From positions 558,001 to 622,000 of the forward strand of contig JAPXFQ010001681.1 of the NCBI GenBank assembly GCA_028564705.1: a DNA stretch of 64,000 nt, given 5' to 3'. The notes under the pieces are model-generated. The model ran no database searches and was not told where the DNA came from. It was given only the letters and a program-made list of their open reading frames with translations. Of this stretch, positions 52,711 through 64,000 are shown piece by piece (the stretch's first letter is position 1; each line of letters opens with the position of its first letter). The position numbers and the translations under genes are program-made. This DNA comes from Apricaphanius iberus (lineage: Eukaryota; Chordata; Actinopteri; Cyprinodontiformes; Aphaniidae).

Positions 52711-52790
52711 CTTTCGAGAAAAGACTTTATTCCGCTCAAAGTCACGGTTGCTATTGAAAACAACGCTTCATGTCGCTATGGCATAAGAAC
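52711..52790 (-). other. rpgrip1l: rpgrip1l noncoding exon 1 (5' UTR)
   Basis: On the minus strand TTTTCTCGAAAG is followed by donor GTAAGAGAC at 52710. No ATG-initiated frame joins the coding exon. The transcription start is not known; the right edge is set at the promoter motifs by inference. Confidence 0.65.
52747..52761 (+). promoter_or_regulatory. X-box (RFX-binding site)
   Basis: GTTGCTATTGAAAAC fits the X-box pattern RYYNYY-N(1-3)-RRNRAC exactly. RFX factors control ciliary genes through such sites close to the start, which agrees with rpgrip1l. Confidence 0.75.
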
Positions 52791-52799
52791 GCATGCGCA
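52789..52799 (-). promoter_or_regulatory. NRF1-like site
   Basis: On the minus strand TGCGCATGCGT; the NRF1 consensus is YGCGCANGCGCR, so one or two positions differ. NRF1 sites are typical of TATA-less CpG promoters. Confidence 0.6.
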
Positions 52800-52816
52800 G
52801 AAGTAAAAGCCTTGTT

Positions 52817-52827
52817 GGAATTGTAGT
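52817..52827 (-). promoter_or_regulatory. ZNF143/Staf-like site
   Basis: On the minus strand ACTACAATTCC, the conserved core of the ZNF143 (SBS2) motif found near vertebrate, often bidirectional, promoters. It lies 18 bases upstream of the NRF1-like site. Confidence 0.7.
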
Positions 52828-52829
52828 CT

Positions 52830-54530
52830 TTTGTGTAGTTTATTGTAACTCAGCCTCTGCGTGTTGCGTTTGTCTTTTTAATTGATACAATCGGAGTTTA
52901 AGAGTGAAATACAGATGTTAAACTACCTAAATATCTTCCAGCAGACATGAATCTGCAAAGAGGTTGTTGTTCTGTTTGTTTATGAGTATTTGTGGATCTT
53001 CTCAGCCTCCTGTGATTTCCAACATGCTTTAAGCCGTGACAGCCTGACACTTTTTACATGCACATGTGAGCAGCGTGCTGCAGAGACGACTCGCATGATG
53101 ACAGGCTGGCCGTGAGACGGTTTTCATGAATCTCAGATGGCTCTAATTTTGCATCCAGAGATGAGCCATCCGGCTAGAAAGGATGAGCTTTCTCCACATG
53201 TCAGACTCCAATGGGCCGTAACTCACTGTGCTGTAACCTTTGACCCCTCCCTTCCTCCTGCGAGCCAGTAACGCAATGAAATCTGTCAGGGAGTTGGTCT
53301 GCTGTTCACATTCATGTTGCCCACCAAGCTGGTGTTCAGCAGGCCATGCTGGCGTCCGCGTGGCAGCTGTCAAGTGCATGATCAGACGTGCATGCAGGGC
53401 TTTCGTACAGTCATCTCTTCCCCCATATTCTAATATAAGCAGATTTCCCCAAAGCATCTGGTGTGAGGCAGTTTATTCAGATTTACAAGTAGGAGGGAGG
53501 CAGGTCGATCACATGTTACTTTTCAAAGAGGATGCAGGTAGCCTACTGGAGAGAGGTTTAGTATTCCCTGATCACAAACAGACTCAAAAAAATACAAGAG
53601 ACATGCAAGATGACCAGAAAGAGAGAGAAAACTTCAGACAGGCAAAATATTCATACAGACATGAACACAGATCTAAACTCATCTCCAGGTTTTGATCTTT
53701 GACTTTTCTTTTCCATCTCCATACTTTTTGAGGGTCTCATAATACAGAATACCTTTTACTGGACCCTACAGCCTCTTTTTAGGACCTTTTCCCCAAACAG
53801 TAATATTTATTTTCCAGTCAGAGTCTATTTCTTTACCGGTTCACGTATTGAAGATAAAAGACACAAAAACTAAAGAAATCAGAGAAAAGAACATAAAATA
53901 TTGCCTAAGACATAAAAAAAGCCTTCAGATTTTTGAAATGTTTTTGTTTTCATTGCCCGGTGTAGCAGAAACCCCCCAAAAAAACAATAGCTTAAAGTTA
54001 ACTTGATATTTTTTCTTACAGAACCTGTTGGTACCGTTGAGGAGGTTAGATTAGAGACTTTAAATCGTGGCACCCTGGTCCTCTGGATGGATGGATAATG
54101 AGATCCATCATCACATTTTTTAGAAATCTGTGAAATGTCCCTGATGTACCACCAGGTGGCAGCTGTTGGACGTCAGAGGGGCTCACACTGTTGGTTGCTG
54201 TCCTTCTCTTCAAGAAGAAACCTTCACAAGTCTGAAGACACGCTCAGAAATCAGCATGTTACGAATTTTGTAAAATGAAGCAGTTGAATTATCCTGCGCA
54301 TCTTAAATTAGAAATAATCATATGAGAAATAATGCAAATAAAAACCTCCCACTTTATTGACACATATTTGTTTTTACATGTAGAATGGTGTCGATTTATC
54401 TTAGACCAACAGCAAAACCTTTTGGTAATGTGTCCAAATCAACATACAATTGTTAAATACAGACAGTTAAACTAAAAAAAAATCATGTCTGACTGCAAGG
54501 ATTTAAACAGCAAGATGGGATGAACCTACA
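52830..54530. other. Region upstream of rpgrip1l, no gene recognised
   Basis: It is the place where a divergent gene would begin. Open frames at 53143-53457 (minus) and 53240-53695 (plus) overlap, show no domain and lack credible splice context. 53100-53500 is GC-richer than its surroundings; I cannot say why. Confidence 0.5.
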
Positions 54531-54539
54531 CTCATACTT

Positions 54540-55545
54540 AGTATTTCACTTAATTAAAGAGGCTTTAGACCACACAAACCCTCAAAATACTTGATTATGG
54601 TCAAAAGCTTCTCAAATTAAATGAAATAATCTGCCAATGAAATAAGACAATTTGCACTTGGTGAGAATTTTCAAAAATAAGACATATATACTCAAAATAA
54701 GATGAATAATCTAACACATTCTGCTCTTGCTTAGTAAATAAGTCTCACAACAAAATCAAAAATACTTTTTAGCTGGAAACAAGATTGTTTAACTTGGTTA
54801 GACGGACAGTTTTTCGCAGTGTACTGGGTCAGGGGTGAGTCCAAGCCTCAGTGAGAGAAGCTTCACTTCCCTGGTAGCCCTGAGTCATGGCGAGTTGCCA
54901 GAAGAGATGACTAGATTAATCAGAGTGGAGGGATTGGTGGAATGAAGTAAAGAGCAAAACAAATCGTAGCAACATTAGATGGTGTAATCTGCAAATGTTT
55001 ACAGTGGGATATTGAAATTAAAGTACAGAATTGTACTTTTATGGGTACAATGTCTTGTCACTGAGGTGGTACCCTCAAAGGTACCATTTTGCACCCCTAC
55101 TTTTAGGTACCCATTAGTATTCCTAGAGTCTTTACCTTTTCATCAGCGCTACCTTGACAGCCAGTCATTATTGACTTGACATGAATGACGCCTCACCCGA
55201 CCACGATGTAGTCAATAGTCTCCTATTCATTTATTTGTTTGATTAAAAAAAGATGTACAAATATCATTTAAAAATGTGGTAATAAATCCATGTTCATAAC
55301 TTTGCTAATGGATGTATTTTCAGTAAAGATATTCCCCAGAAATAGTAGCCTATTCCAGAAATGGTACCGAAAAGTACTTTTTAGTTCTGAGGAACACATA
55401 CAGTATGTATCGTTCAGACGGTGAAAAAAGGTACAGATAGTTACCCTGAGGTCCAGCATTTGTCCTTGGACTGTGTTGATTTCTTTTTCGTACCCTGGGG
55501 CACAGTAATGTACCTACTCTGTACCCATATTTCTGACAGTGCATG
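54540..55545. mobile_element. Two degraded DNA-transposon (MITE-like) remnants
   Basis: 54540-54826 has the aagacaatttgcacttggtg, aaatacttttt and ttttcgcagtgtac blocks common in fish MITEs. 55020-55545 has gtacttttatgggtacaatg at one end and ggtacagatag, gtaccctggggcacagtaat and ctgacagtgca at the other, an imperfect inverted arrangement. No coding sequence. Confidence 0.5.
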
Positions 55546-56929
55546 CAGGCTGGACACTAAACTGTTAGCTGTAGATTTGAGTCCCTATAGTTAACCCACG
55601 GAGTTCAACCATACTAGCAGTCGGTCACAGCTGTTGCCGACTCTTTATTCCAGTTAAATTTCTGCAGCTACCTCGGATATGGCGCACCGTAAAAACACAC
55701 AAGACACTCAATGTATCTGTGGCTATATCTGGAAAGCTACCTCTCAGTCTTTTAAACTTCCAGTGTTTTAACACATGGTCCAATGATCCTCCTGAGAAAT
55801 GAAAACATTGGATTTTTTTTTAATCATACAAATATTTGCTATAGCTCCCCTGCAGGGCTTATTCTGTAGTTCTTCTTGGTACTGTAGATCACGTCGTTGT
55901 CTTTCTTCGCTTGTTGCCTAAACCATTTGTTCAGAGATAACATATGAACAATACAGCTTTGTGTGTGTGTGTCAGTATTGACAAACTGTTCCAGCAAGCA
56001 AAAATATATATTTTAAAGAAGAGAGAAGTAGGACACACAAAAAAAAAAACACCTTGTGCATGCATTTCAAAGGCATGGCCGAGGAAGAAGAGAATTGCTT
56101 AACAGGACTGGCCCTTCTCCAGCTCTGTCCTGTCGAGATTGTTGGAGGGAACCAAAATTGAAGGTGATAAGCGCATACTGTTGGACAGATTAGAGCCTGT
56201 TTGAGGGAAGAATGGCACAAAATAACACCTGGGACTCTCTCTTCATGGTTTGGTATCCTCAATGGCAGAACAAGTTCAACTGTTATGAAAAGAATTGGGA
56301 CAATGTAAAGTAAAAAAACAAAAAACTGTAACTTTTACAGAGTGAAATGCACATAAAGGTGTTAACAAATGAAATAAATCTGTGATAAAAAAAAAAATGA
56401 AATAACTTTGTGGTTTTTCATCTAGAGGCTGAACTTGTCAACTGACAGCCTCATGTCTGCTTTAGGGATCTTAAAAAAATAAAACAACAATGAAATCATG
56501 CAGAAACGTTACCACACGGTAAACGTCTTGTGACACTTGTCTTTTTCAGAAGTCAAGCCTTCAGGTCTTCAGGCATGAATTGTGTGAGCTCCTGCAGGGA
56601 CAAGACATATTACTCCCCCCCAAAAAAAAAGACGACAGACGTTTCATCATATCAAGGAATCTACTCTGCTTTTCATGTGCGTAGATGAGGCCAGCAGGTC
56701 CTATTTCTGCTTTGTATTTCCAAATAGTCTTTTAAGTGTGCAGTCAAACCCTTCCAAGATGATCTGCTGCTAAAATGATTAATCTGTTCCTCCTGGGGAT
56801 CATGATGGAGGGTTGAAACAAGACAAAGGTGTCAGTTGAGAAGAAGACACTTCAAAATGGAGCCGATTAAACTTTGAAATGTTTAAAACGCTCCCTGCTG
56901 AATTGTCCTCAGAGTTAAAAAAGGTCAGC

Positions 56930-57220
56930 TTGGTTCTCCAGTGAGGACAGATGAATGGTGTTTGTTTACTCCACTGTCAGCGCTCCTCAGTGTTTCTGTC
57001 GTCTCCTCTCATCCCGCCGTCAGCGTGCTATTAGAGAGCGCGCTGTGAAATGTGATGACACGTCGGCGAGTCTGTGGTGAGCGTTCAGGAGGACGACGAG
57101 TGTAATTACCTCCTCTGCGTGTCAGGTTGGAAACCTATCTCCTGTCACCGCTGCTGAACCAATTACAGCTGCAGCTTTAGCTCGCTAATGTTTTATTTAC
57201 AGTCAATACGAGAAGAGTCA
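56930..57220. other. GC-richer unique block, possible noncoding regulatory element
   Basis: Non-repetitive, with CGTCGGCGAGTC, GAGAGCGCGCTG and an AATTACAGCTGCAGC stretch joining a homeodomain-like core to a CAGCTG E-box. No frame or splice pattern is seen. The call is inference from composition. Confidence 0.3.
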
Positions 57221-57549
57221 GCGCTGATTTAAAGGAATTATACCCAACAGACGGAGGAGAAGTCGGGCTTTACACAGCATTTAAAAGCAACAAACAAACA
57301 CTGACAACCCCCCAGTAAATAATCATGTAGATTATAATATTAGAGACACTTAACCGTTTAAAAGGTCATTAGAGTTCATCCTTACCCCCCTATCCATATT
57401 ACTTGGTTGATTTCGGTCTCATATTCATTCGTTTTATGGATTAGCACCATTTGTTCAAGTCTATATGTAATTTGTTTTTTCCATTTGAATCAAGAGTTTT
57501 TGAAAGTTTTCAAGCCAAATCTACCATAGTGACCAAAAAGGTAAGGCCA

Positions 57550-57585
57550 GAAATGGATGGATGGATGGATGGATGGATGGATGGA
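57550..57585 (+). repeat. Short (ATGG)n tract
   Basis: Eight ATGG units, of the same kind as the large array in the rpgrip1l intron. Confidence 0.9.
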
Positions 57586-57719
57586 TCAACTCTTTCCATT
57601 CCAGTAGGCGAATCTTTTGTGACATTTTTTATATCTAGTGTTTTTCTGTCCTCCCTGTGCATCATGGGATTCGGCGGCAAGAAACAGCGTATTTTACCTC
57701 TGATTTGATTGTTATTCAT

Positions 57720-60600
57720 GCTTGGACGAGGATTTAGGGAAGCAGACTGTTCACTCTTGCTGTGTGGTCAGTTGTGTTGAAGACCAGATTTTTTTAAATT
57801 TTTATTCCCTCCAAAAAGAACCACGAAAAACGTGAGAGATTGAAGGCCCTCAGGAGATTAAGCCCAAAGAAAGCCTGGATTCCTTCAGAAACGGACAGTT
57901 TTTGAAGCTCGTTTACTTCGTGGTAAACCCTTGTGATTATTTATGTATTTGTCACGTAGAGAAGATGTTTTTAAAAAAATGTTTTTAGAGCTGCTACATG
58001 ACTGAATGATTCTCTAAGAGTGGAAATAGAAAAAGAAGAATCGTATATAAGCTGTTATTTTCAGTTTTTCACCAGAGAAGCCATCACATTTCTCAAGTCA
58101 CAGGACAGCTGAAAGTGGTCAGTGTCATTCTTGGTTACTTATAATGTAGTCGCTGTTGAACAATGAGGATTTACCCACCTTTTCAGTCGCAGTCACTGAC
58201 AGGTGATGCAAATTATGCTGTGGCTCGGCCAGGTCTGATCTCTGCTTTTAGCACGTCCAACTGTTTTCTGTTTCACAGAGATTGGACCAACTTTCCTTGA
58301 AACTAAATAATAGTAGGCCTCCAGAATTTTGAAAGCCTTTTTTTATTTTTTATGAATGAAGGGTCCAGGGCTTTCTATTAAAGAGGAATGTATGTCTCCC
58401 CCGCAGATTTGTGGCCAGGACATTGGAAAATTGAAACAACTCTCTTCCCAGATCTCAATGAGCTTTTAATAACTTCGATTTTGTTTTCAATAGAGATTTT
58501 AAGCTTCTCTCTAAACCTCTAACTGTTTTCAGCCATTAAAATTCTCATATATTTTGGATTTCACCCACTAACTCTTTTGGAAGTGTCTTTGTAGCCCGTC
58601 ATTTTGTTTTCTTGCTACCCAACCACCCGTGCATGTGCACAAAGATGTCAAACATACAACTTTCGGACAAAGAAGTTCTAAGAACTACCTTCTGAGAACC
58701 ATTCTCTCGGAATTTACTTCTTATACTTACCCTTCAGATTCCATTTGCACAGGAGTCAGTGTCCTTGATACAGACAGATGGGATGAAACTACCTGTTTTA
58801 AAAAAGTTTAGTTTAATTTTGTCTACAGTAGTTTAAGTTTAACATTTACTTTTTAACATTTATTTATTTTTAATGCCGGGGTTTTCAGAAGCTTAAATCT
58901 AGCTTACGGGGCGTAGCTTTTGAGTTCACCACATACGTTTTATAAGTTCAGTCGGAACCAAGAAAACACCCTGCCTCAGAGTAGAAGTTAAAAAGGTTCT
59001 AGGAACTGAGGGCCGTCGTCCCTAGTTCTTATCTTTCTGAATGCACGAAAAAAACAGCCTGGTTCCTGAAAAGGTTACGGGAAATACAAAAGGTTCCCAC
59101 AGTCCAAAAGCAACTAAAGATTCACCTATAAAACCAGCAGTCATGAAAAAGGAAATATATTTCTAAGGAATTTTCATCTGCTTTAACGTCGTCATGAGAT
59201 TCCACGTCTGGTCTCTAAAAGCCGGAACAAAATATTAAAATATAGAAAAAATATCAGAACAAATCGGTGTTTTCTTTTTTTACCAGGAGCTGGCTTGAAG
59301 AGAGAGGAGGAGGGTTAGAGCTGATTGTGGCCGCGATCCCATGGGTTGCTGCTGATCTAGTTTGAAATAGGAAGCCGAACGGCAGGTAAGTGGAAATTTG
59401 AATCGAAGACCACCAGTGGAAGGATGAAGAAGTTTAAGATAAGTTGTGTAAAGGTAAAGTAGACCAGGAAGTCATAGAAACACAAGGTGAGTTACTCTAG
59501 AATAGAGAAGAACAGAGAATAGCTAATAGTAACTTGATTAGCTAATTAGTGAGGAACCACTGGTCCTTTTAAGCAGCATGGCTTGATAGGTGAATAAGTG
59601 GAACAGAATCAGCTCCTGCTTTGGGATGATCAGCAGTGCAGAGAAGGGATGTAAAGTAAGGCTAAAAAATGAAAGCAGGGGAAGGGACTAGAACTCAGAA
59701 AAGGGCATCTGTTTTCTGAGCACCTGCACTAGCGACTTTGCTACACAATAACTCAAAAAACTTGTATACAATAACACATACAACTTCATTTCCAGTGTTA
59801 ACTAAAATAATTATAATCTTTTAAAAACCCTGCCAATTCCCCTTTTTTCATGAAAAAAGTGACGGAATTGTATTACTGAAACATTATAATCATGTTTATT
59901 GCTAAATCGACCCAAATCAGTCGGGTGGAAATGATAATAATTGTATTATGTTCACCCAGCAAGTTTTATTTTATTTTTTTCATTGTAGTGGTGGGATGTG
60001 ATCGGAAAACATCCAAATCAAGCATCTACGAGGAATCCTGATCAGATTGACCACCTTAGCAGCTCTACACTGACTTTCTCACAGATGACGAAGCTCCACA
60101 TTTTATCCCCCTGGGAGACATAAGGTGAAGCTTTTGGGTCTGGTTCTTTTCGTCATTATCCACGGCCTACGTAACAGCTGGATAGAGATGGAGGTTTAAA
60201 TCCAGAGCTTCACCTTTCACCTCAGCTCCAGAGCAATGTCGCCATTACAGCAAACCCTTATTCATCCTGCTATTGCTAAAAGCAGACCTGATCTTCTCCA
60301 TTCCTTAAAGCCTGAGCCATGGAGATTAGTACCAGCTGATGGTTAATGAGCAGTTTGGTGAAGGAATTTAACCCTCATGTGGCCATTTTTTCATTGTTAC
60401 CTGCTGCATATTGTGTCTCTGTTTGACCGAAGAATAAAATGCTTCCATCTGAAATAAACGGCTGCACCAGCTGGCCACAGCTAAGGGATTCTGCATCTTT
60501 AATAAACTATATTGATGATTAAATGCAGATTAAAACAAAAACTGTGAAATGTATTAATCTGAAATCAAAATGTGAAGCACAATGAAGTGAAGCTCTGATT
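57720..60600. other. Stretch without recognisable genes
   Basis: AT-rich sequence with no frame of interest, no long repeat unit and no paired splice sites that I can support. Confidence 0.4.
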
Positions 60601-60619
60601 TATTTTTCCTTGTGTTCGT

Positions 60620-60990
60620 CTCATATAATCCCATTATTCTACTGGTTTCTGTGTTTAATCATCGGGACTTCAGAGGGAGGGGGGTCACTCACCTCATTAG
60701 GCGTAAATACGTCAGAACAGAAGAAGTCCTCTTTGTTTCTGCCTCATTGGGAGATAAATCTGCTCCAATCCGTTTGTCTTCCCCGGCTGTTGTCTCTCTG
60801 CGTCACTTTGCCGCTTTTGTTCTGCCGCTGTCACAATCCCTCTCTCCGCTGCATGGGAAAAATTAAGCGTTATAATCAGATAAACATCTCAGAGGCGTCC
60901 AATAAACCGCCTGCAGCCGGGGTTCCTCTACTCTCAGCTGGAGTTAATTATTCCGATCCATATCAGGATTTCAGGAGTCAAACATTTTTC
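60620..60990. other. Unique block with homeodomain-like cores, possible enhancer
   Basis: GC-richer than its flanks and non-repetitive. It contains GTTAATTATTCCGATCC, AATCAGATAAAC and TTGTTCTGCCGCTGTCACAA. The 136-codon plus frame at 60610-61020 has no domain and looks incidental. Confidence 0.3.
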
Positions 60991-61129
60991 ATCTACTCTG
61001 AGGGGATGCAGCAACGATAGACAAACACAAGATTTAATGTTTCTGCTCAGGTTCACAGGTTTGGTTTACACTTACCTGATATTACTATGGAAAGAGAATC
61101 TAGACATAAATGGGATTGTTAAATAAAAA

Positions 61130-61345
61130 CACAAACACTGCTGATGGTAAGCTACGTTGTAGCTACAGCTGCCCTGGAGCGCACTGACACAGGCAAGGCT
61201 GCTGGACACTGGCGCCACCGGGCCCTCTGACCACCACCAGGAGGAAACGGGTGAAGTGTTTTGCAATTACAGCCGGGGATCGAACCAGCAACCCTCCAAT
61301 TACAAGTTGAACTCCTAATTCCTGAGCCCCGGCCGCCTGGATCTG
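61130..61345 (-). mobile_element. tRNA-derived SINE
   Basis: On the minus strand GGCTCAGGAATTAGGAG resembles an A box and GGTTGCTGGTTCGATCCCC is a B box, together with 32-36 base spacing typical of a tRNA promoter. A conserved fish SINE body follows (cctggtggtggtcagagg, ggcgccagtgtccagcag, tgcgctccagggcagctg). It is not a functional tRNA: the acceptor stem does not pair. Confidence 0.75.
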
Positions 61346-61557
61346 GATGTGCGGATGTTTTGTGCTTTACATAGAGAAAGTACCTTTTTGTAAACAAACA
61401 GGAACCCTAAAGGGTCAAAATTGAAGGTTGAAAAGGCTGTATGAAACAAAGAAACGATGAATGAAAATGCAAAAAATGGATAATAAATTGATAATAAATC
61501 TATACAAAACAGAACAAGATGTCAAGGGCGTACAGCGAACGTAGTAATAATAACAAT

Positions 61558-61600
61558 AACAACAACAATAATAATAATAATAAGAAGAAGAAGAAGACAG
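61558..61600 (+). repeat. Trinucleotide tract (AAC)n(AAT)n(AAG)n
   Basis: Adjacent short runs of aac, aat and aag triplets, a simple-sequence region. Confidence 0.8.
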
Positions 61601-61824
61601 CAATTATCATCAAAACACATTAAATTAATAAGTCAGTTGTTTAATAAATAACCAACTAACTAACTAATTAACTAATGAATAAATAAAATAAGTAGCTTTC
61701 TTTAAAAAAACACCAAAAACTAACTAACTGACTAAATAAACAAATAAACAAACAAATTAATAAACTGATTAGCTTTCTTGAAAAAAAGAAAATTATGGAA
61801 ACAAACTTTTTACTGTTAAGTAGG

Positions 61825-62065
61825 GCTACACCGGTACTAGTATCGGGGTCGATACAATGAACCGATTCTTAAAATGCCCGAACTCTCCAATAATCACACA
61901 GAATTTTTTTTTTTTTTTTGCTCTTAAAATGTTAGTTTCACTTTTATTAATAATTTTTTTTAATCTTCCAAATTAATGAATTTTTTTTTTCCTTTTTGTA
62001 GTAGAAGTATCAACATGAGTTCCAAGTACCGGTTTGAAAAGGATGGTGTCGTTTGCATCCCTAAT
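61825..62065. mobile_element. MITE-like remnant with TAGGG...CCCTA ends
   Basis: Left end agtagggctacaccggtact and right end gtcgtttgcatccctaat are imperfect inverted repeats. The gtatcggggtcgatac stretch is shared with remnants near 3010 and 47385. No coding sequence. Confidence 0.5.
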
Positions 62066-62399
62066 ATGTATATTTTAGGATTTTTTTTCCCCAGCTTTTC
62101 TCTAGAGTGAGAAATATCAGTAATTGTTTAGAAATATTCAATCTTAATTTCTTTCTCCGTTTGATTTTCACACAGTTAATAGGATATGCGTGATAAAACA
62201 TCTAATCAATGTGTCATCTGTCAATGATTGAAAAACAAGACACATTTCCCCCTCAGTATTTTTGCTGCAGAGAGACACTGAACGGTGTACGTGGAGTTTT
62301 GTTCATAAACCCCTTAACAAGCTGTATGCATGTAGACGAGACAGACTGTCAGAGCAGAAGAACAGAAAAGGTGGACGTAATTCATACTGAATATAAACT

Positions 62400-62930
62400 C
62401 TATTCACTGGCCTGTTGTAGATTATTGTGGCCCATCTGCTCTTAGCGTTGCATTGTGAGCATGCTGACCCCTGCTCTGATATAAATACCCCTGCCGACTC
62501 AATCCCGACCCAACTCAATCGGGCTCGTGGCCCCGAAATTGGCCCGGCGCACATCAGCTCTAAACTTTCACAGCCACTCAGCCTTAGCTGCCCTCCAAAT
62601 TGCTGTTGACACCGTGGAGAAGCGTCTAATATCAATGTGTAATGGCTTCTGATGACAAACTACATGGTTGGAAGAGCGCGTAATCTCCCCTCAATTAATT
62701 ACAGCGTAGAGGGCTTTCCAGCTCGCCGAGCGACTGCAGCTGCCTGCTGAACGGCTGAAAAAGATGGAGGTGAAGCTGACAGACGCCGTGACTGTGTGTG
62801 TGGGATATTCACAGGGAGAGAAAAAAAAAACATCTGCACAGACAGCGAGGTGACTGCCTGGCTGCAGCAGCTCAGCCCTCAACAATAAAGCCAGAAAAAG
62901 AGAATCAAAGCGATACATTTCTTTACACCT
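62400..62930. other. Unique GC-richer block, possible noncoding regulatory element
   Basis: It contains TCAATTAATTACAGCG, CGACTGCAGCTGCCTGCTG and CTCTAAACTTTCACAGCC. No domain is seen in any frame, and the block is unlike the flanking repeats. Confidence 0.3.
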
Positions 62931-64000
62931 GACTTATCCGAGCCAATCAGCTAATGGAAAAAGGACATTTAGGTATTTTGCAGAAAATTTGAGTGCTTTT
63001 GTAGGCTTTTTTTATGGTAAACCAGCATCAAATATAATTTCTATAAATGTGTTAGAAGTTTTTATGTCTTTTTAAAGTAATTTGTATATCATTTAAAGGT
63101 TTTTCCCTCCATCCATTAGACTTTGAGCCTATTTGGATCTACCTCAAGGCCTCATCTGATATCTCCATCATCGCTGAAATGCACTGACAACTTCAACTGG
63201 CACCTTCTGAACACTTACTCAGCCATGTGCTGCATGAGCGACTCCGCGGCCGAATGTATCATTTCCGGTGCCGTCTTGTACCCCTGATCTGTTTCTGAAC
63301 AAGATCTAAAGATAGAAAAACTCCTTGAGGTGGACCAGGCGGTTACTCGTTGTCATCAATGTGGTGACAACGCATTTCGTTCCAGATGAGCCTGGCCTCT
63401 GACCCGATGTTCCTTTGTGACTTATTTTAGGTTACCTCTTGCTTATATTTCTTTTCTTTACCGTCTTTTGTATTAAACCTTCATATTGAATGTTGAATGT
63501 TTTTCTATAATGCATATGAATGGTGTCCAGAATCACCTTTGAAATGTTTCTTGAGGGTATTTTAAATTTCACAATGCAAAATGGCACAAGTCCTAAGAAA
63601 GAAAAAAAAAAAAAAACAGGGGATGTAGAAAAAAACAACAACTTTTCATTGTGTGACATTTACGTCAATCTCTGCTCTTTATATTGTGTCTGATGTATGT
63701 CGCTAAGTCTAGGCTTGGTCCCCTTTGTATTATAGCCCAGCTTTTATTTTGGCATGACACCCCAAGATCATCACTGATCCCCATTTAGCCAGAAAACTTC
63801 CTGGATACACCCCTGTTCAGCAGTCCTAATAAAGTACACATTTAAGCTTACATAGACAAGATCATCCAAGCATTAATACCTGTCATCATTTTGAATATGA
63901 AACGCTGAATTAAAATCACTTACGGGTCAAACACAGCGGGGTGACGCACATTAATAAACAGGGTTATTAATTGAAACTCTCAGACGAGTCTTTGTTCCTT

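Noticed and set aside
53143..53695. Overlapping 104- and 151-codon frames as an exon of a divergent gene such as fto
   Set aside because: No similarity to FTO motifs (such as the HxD iron-binding region) and no convincing splice sites. Both strands are open, which suggests chance in a GC-richer block.
61270..61345. Functional tRNA gene on the minus strand
   Set aside because: A- and B-box-like sequences are present, but the stems do not pair and a SINE body follows.

Overview
The window looks like teleost fish DNA, probably from a spiny-rayed lineage, although the species cannot be fixed from sequence alone. The evidence is short exons with GT-AG boundaries separated by AT-rich introns, together with a typical fish repeat set: Rex3/RTE, L2 and Penelope-like retroelements, Tc1, hAT, piggyBac-type and Harbinger-type DNA transposons, and ATGG tetranucleotide arrays. 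There is no bacterial or viral gene organisation.

One gene dominates. On the minus strand, from about 52.8 kb down to about 8.35 kb, lies rpgrip1l, the ciliary transition-zone scaffold. I place one noncoding first exon (52711 to about 52790) and 24 coding exons (46761 down to 8895). Every exon phase joins except at one place. Together they encode about 1,250 residues: an N-terminal coiled-coil half, two central C2 domains and a C-terminal RPGR-interacting C2-like domain. The exception lies between 43219 and 42675, where a conserved coiled-coil exon expected from other vertebrates cannot be found and an L2 retroelement tail sits instead. The promoter carries an X-box (RFX site), an NRF1-like site and a ZNF143-like site within 81 bases, as expected for a ciliary housekeeping gene.

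Downstream on the same strand, one EF-hand exon of nox5 (349-472, NADPH oxidase 5) enters the left edge. A GC-rich block with a splice donor at 7940 is a candidate nox5 first exon, only about 200 bases beyond the rpgrip1l 3' end. Between them lie a Rex3 element, a Penelope-like element with a perfect 15-base target duplication, and other repeat debris.

Repeats shape the rpgrip1l introns. Intron 1 holds three DNA transposons nested inside one another (48404-52154), all within an older repeat. A Harbinger-like element makes up 93% of the intron at 45180-46314. A 1-kb ATGG array touches the splice donor at 33808. A hairpin-rich degenerate minisatellite fills most of another intron (43755-44665). 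An almost complete, mutated L2 lies at 23566-27660. Part of one coding exon with its donor has been duplicated 405 bases downstream, next to a 27-base inverted repeat.

The right-hand 11 kb (52.83-64 kb) contains no exon I can recognise. It holds DNA-transposon debris, one tRNA-derived SINE, and three GC-richer, non-repetitive blocks that could be conserved noncoding elements. In mammals the gene divergent from RPGRIP1L is FTO. I found no FTO coding sequence here, so its presence further right is only a possibility.
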